Assembly (NCBI GenBank): GCA_018713805.1 | Contig: DVOF01000051.1 | Coordinates: forward strand, 1 to 6,064 | Length of the DNA stretch: 6,064 nt | Source: Candidatus Aphodoplasma excrementigallinarum | Lineage (GTDB): Bacteria > Bacillota > Clostridia > UBA1381 > UMGS1253 | Direction: 5' to 3' | Shown: piece by piece, positions 5,948 through 6,064 of the stretch | Layout: every line of letters begins with the position of its first letter | How positions within the stretch are numbered: position 1 is the stretch's first letter | The notes under the pieces: generated by a model | What the model saw: only the letters and a program-made list of their open reading frames with translations | The model's database searches: none | Told to the model about the DNA's origin: nothing | Made by a program: the position numbers and the translations under genes

Positions 5948-6064
5948 GGGGGAAAATAATGGGGTAAAACAGACACCAAAAAGAGACCTGCAAATAAATC
6001 CTTCTGCCCTCTCCTGCAGTTCTCTCGTATCCAAAGCAATCCCAAGAATACGTCCGGTATACTG
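5939..6064 (-). CDS. Possible C-terminal end of a convergent gene (partial, unidentified)
   Basis: On the minus strand a frame is open from the window edge (6064) to a TAA at 5941-5939, giving 41 residues. It begins with Gln-Tyr-Thr-Gly-Arg and includes RILGIALDTRELQERAEGF, which reads like normal helical protein; the last 18 residues are hydrophobic and less convincing. Another minus frame is also open here and continues antisense into the activase gene, so chance cannot be excluded. No family is recognisable. If real, it converges on the activase gene with 23 bases between stops. Confidence 0.3.
   Translation of the reverse strand, partial: QYTGRILGIALDTRELQERAEGFICRSLFGVCFTPLFSPKK

Noticed and set aside
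1..6064. CRISPR arrays, tRNA genes, insertion sequences or phage attachment sites
   Set aside because: I saw no regularly spaced repeats, cloverleaf sequences, transposase motifs or terminal inverted repeats on either strand.

Overview
The window looks like a piece of chromosome from a strictly anaerobic Gram-positive bacterium of the class Clostridia (Bacillota), probably a gut-type commensal. Three things point there: a lipoprotein carrying the 'copper amine oxidase N-terminal' stalk domain that is common in Clostridia, purine-rich AGGAGG-like ribosome binding sites, and an oxygen-sensitive glycyl radical enzyme with its radical-SAM activase. No tRNA, rRNA, CRISPR array, insertion sequence or phage gene is visible. 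All complete genes lie on the + strand.

Left module (about 1-2675). A 651-residue multidomain lipoprotein (77-2032) is followed after 15 bases by a hexapeptide-repeat sugar O-acetyltransferase (2048-2602). A perfect stem-loop with a T-run (2651-2675) closes the unit. The lipoprotein is the most unusual gene here. It joins a lipobox signal peptide, a stalk domain, a small beta-rich domain, a cyclophilin-like domain and a complete aldo-keto reductase with an intact catalytic tetrad. This places a normally cytoplasmic NAD(P)H-dependent enzyme on the outer face of the membrane. A short open frame at the left edge ends in an ATGA overlap with the lipoprotein start and may be the tail of an upstream gene.

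Right module (about 2676-5940). After a 236-base gap with a plausible promoter (TATAAT at 2793-2798) come a 715-residue glycyl radical enzyme (2839-4986) and, 26 bases later, its radical-SAM activating enzyme (5013-5915) with two extra [4Fe-4S] motifs. The activase would use S-adenosylmethionine to place a radical on Gly691 of its partner, which then passes to Cys363. The active-site loop (Gly-Cys-Trp-Glu) and the lack of a Cys-Cys pair argue against pyruvate formate-lyase and for a C-C, C-N, C-O or C-S lyase, dehydratase or decarboxylase of unassigned substrate. The glycyl loop has Trp where the classical signature has Tyr.

The right edge (5916-6064) holds a weak hairpin and possibly the last 41 codons of a convergent minus-strand gene. 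The two modules are probably transcribed separately, and nothing in the sequence ties them to one pathway.
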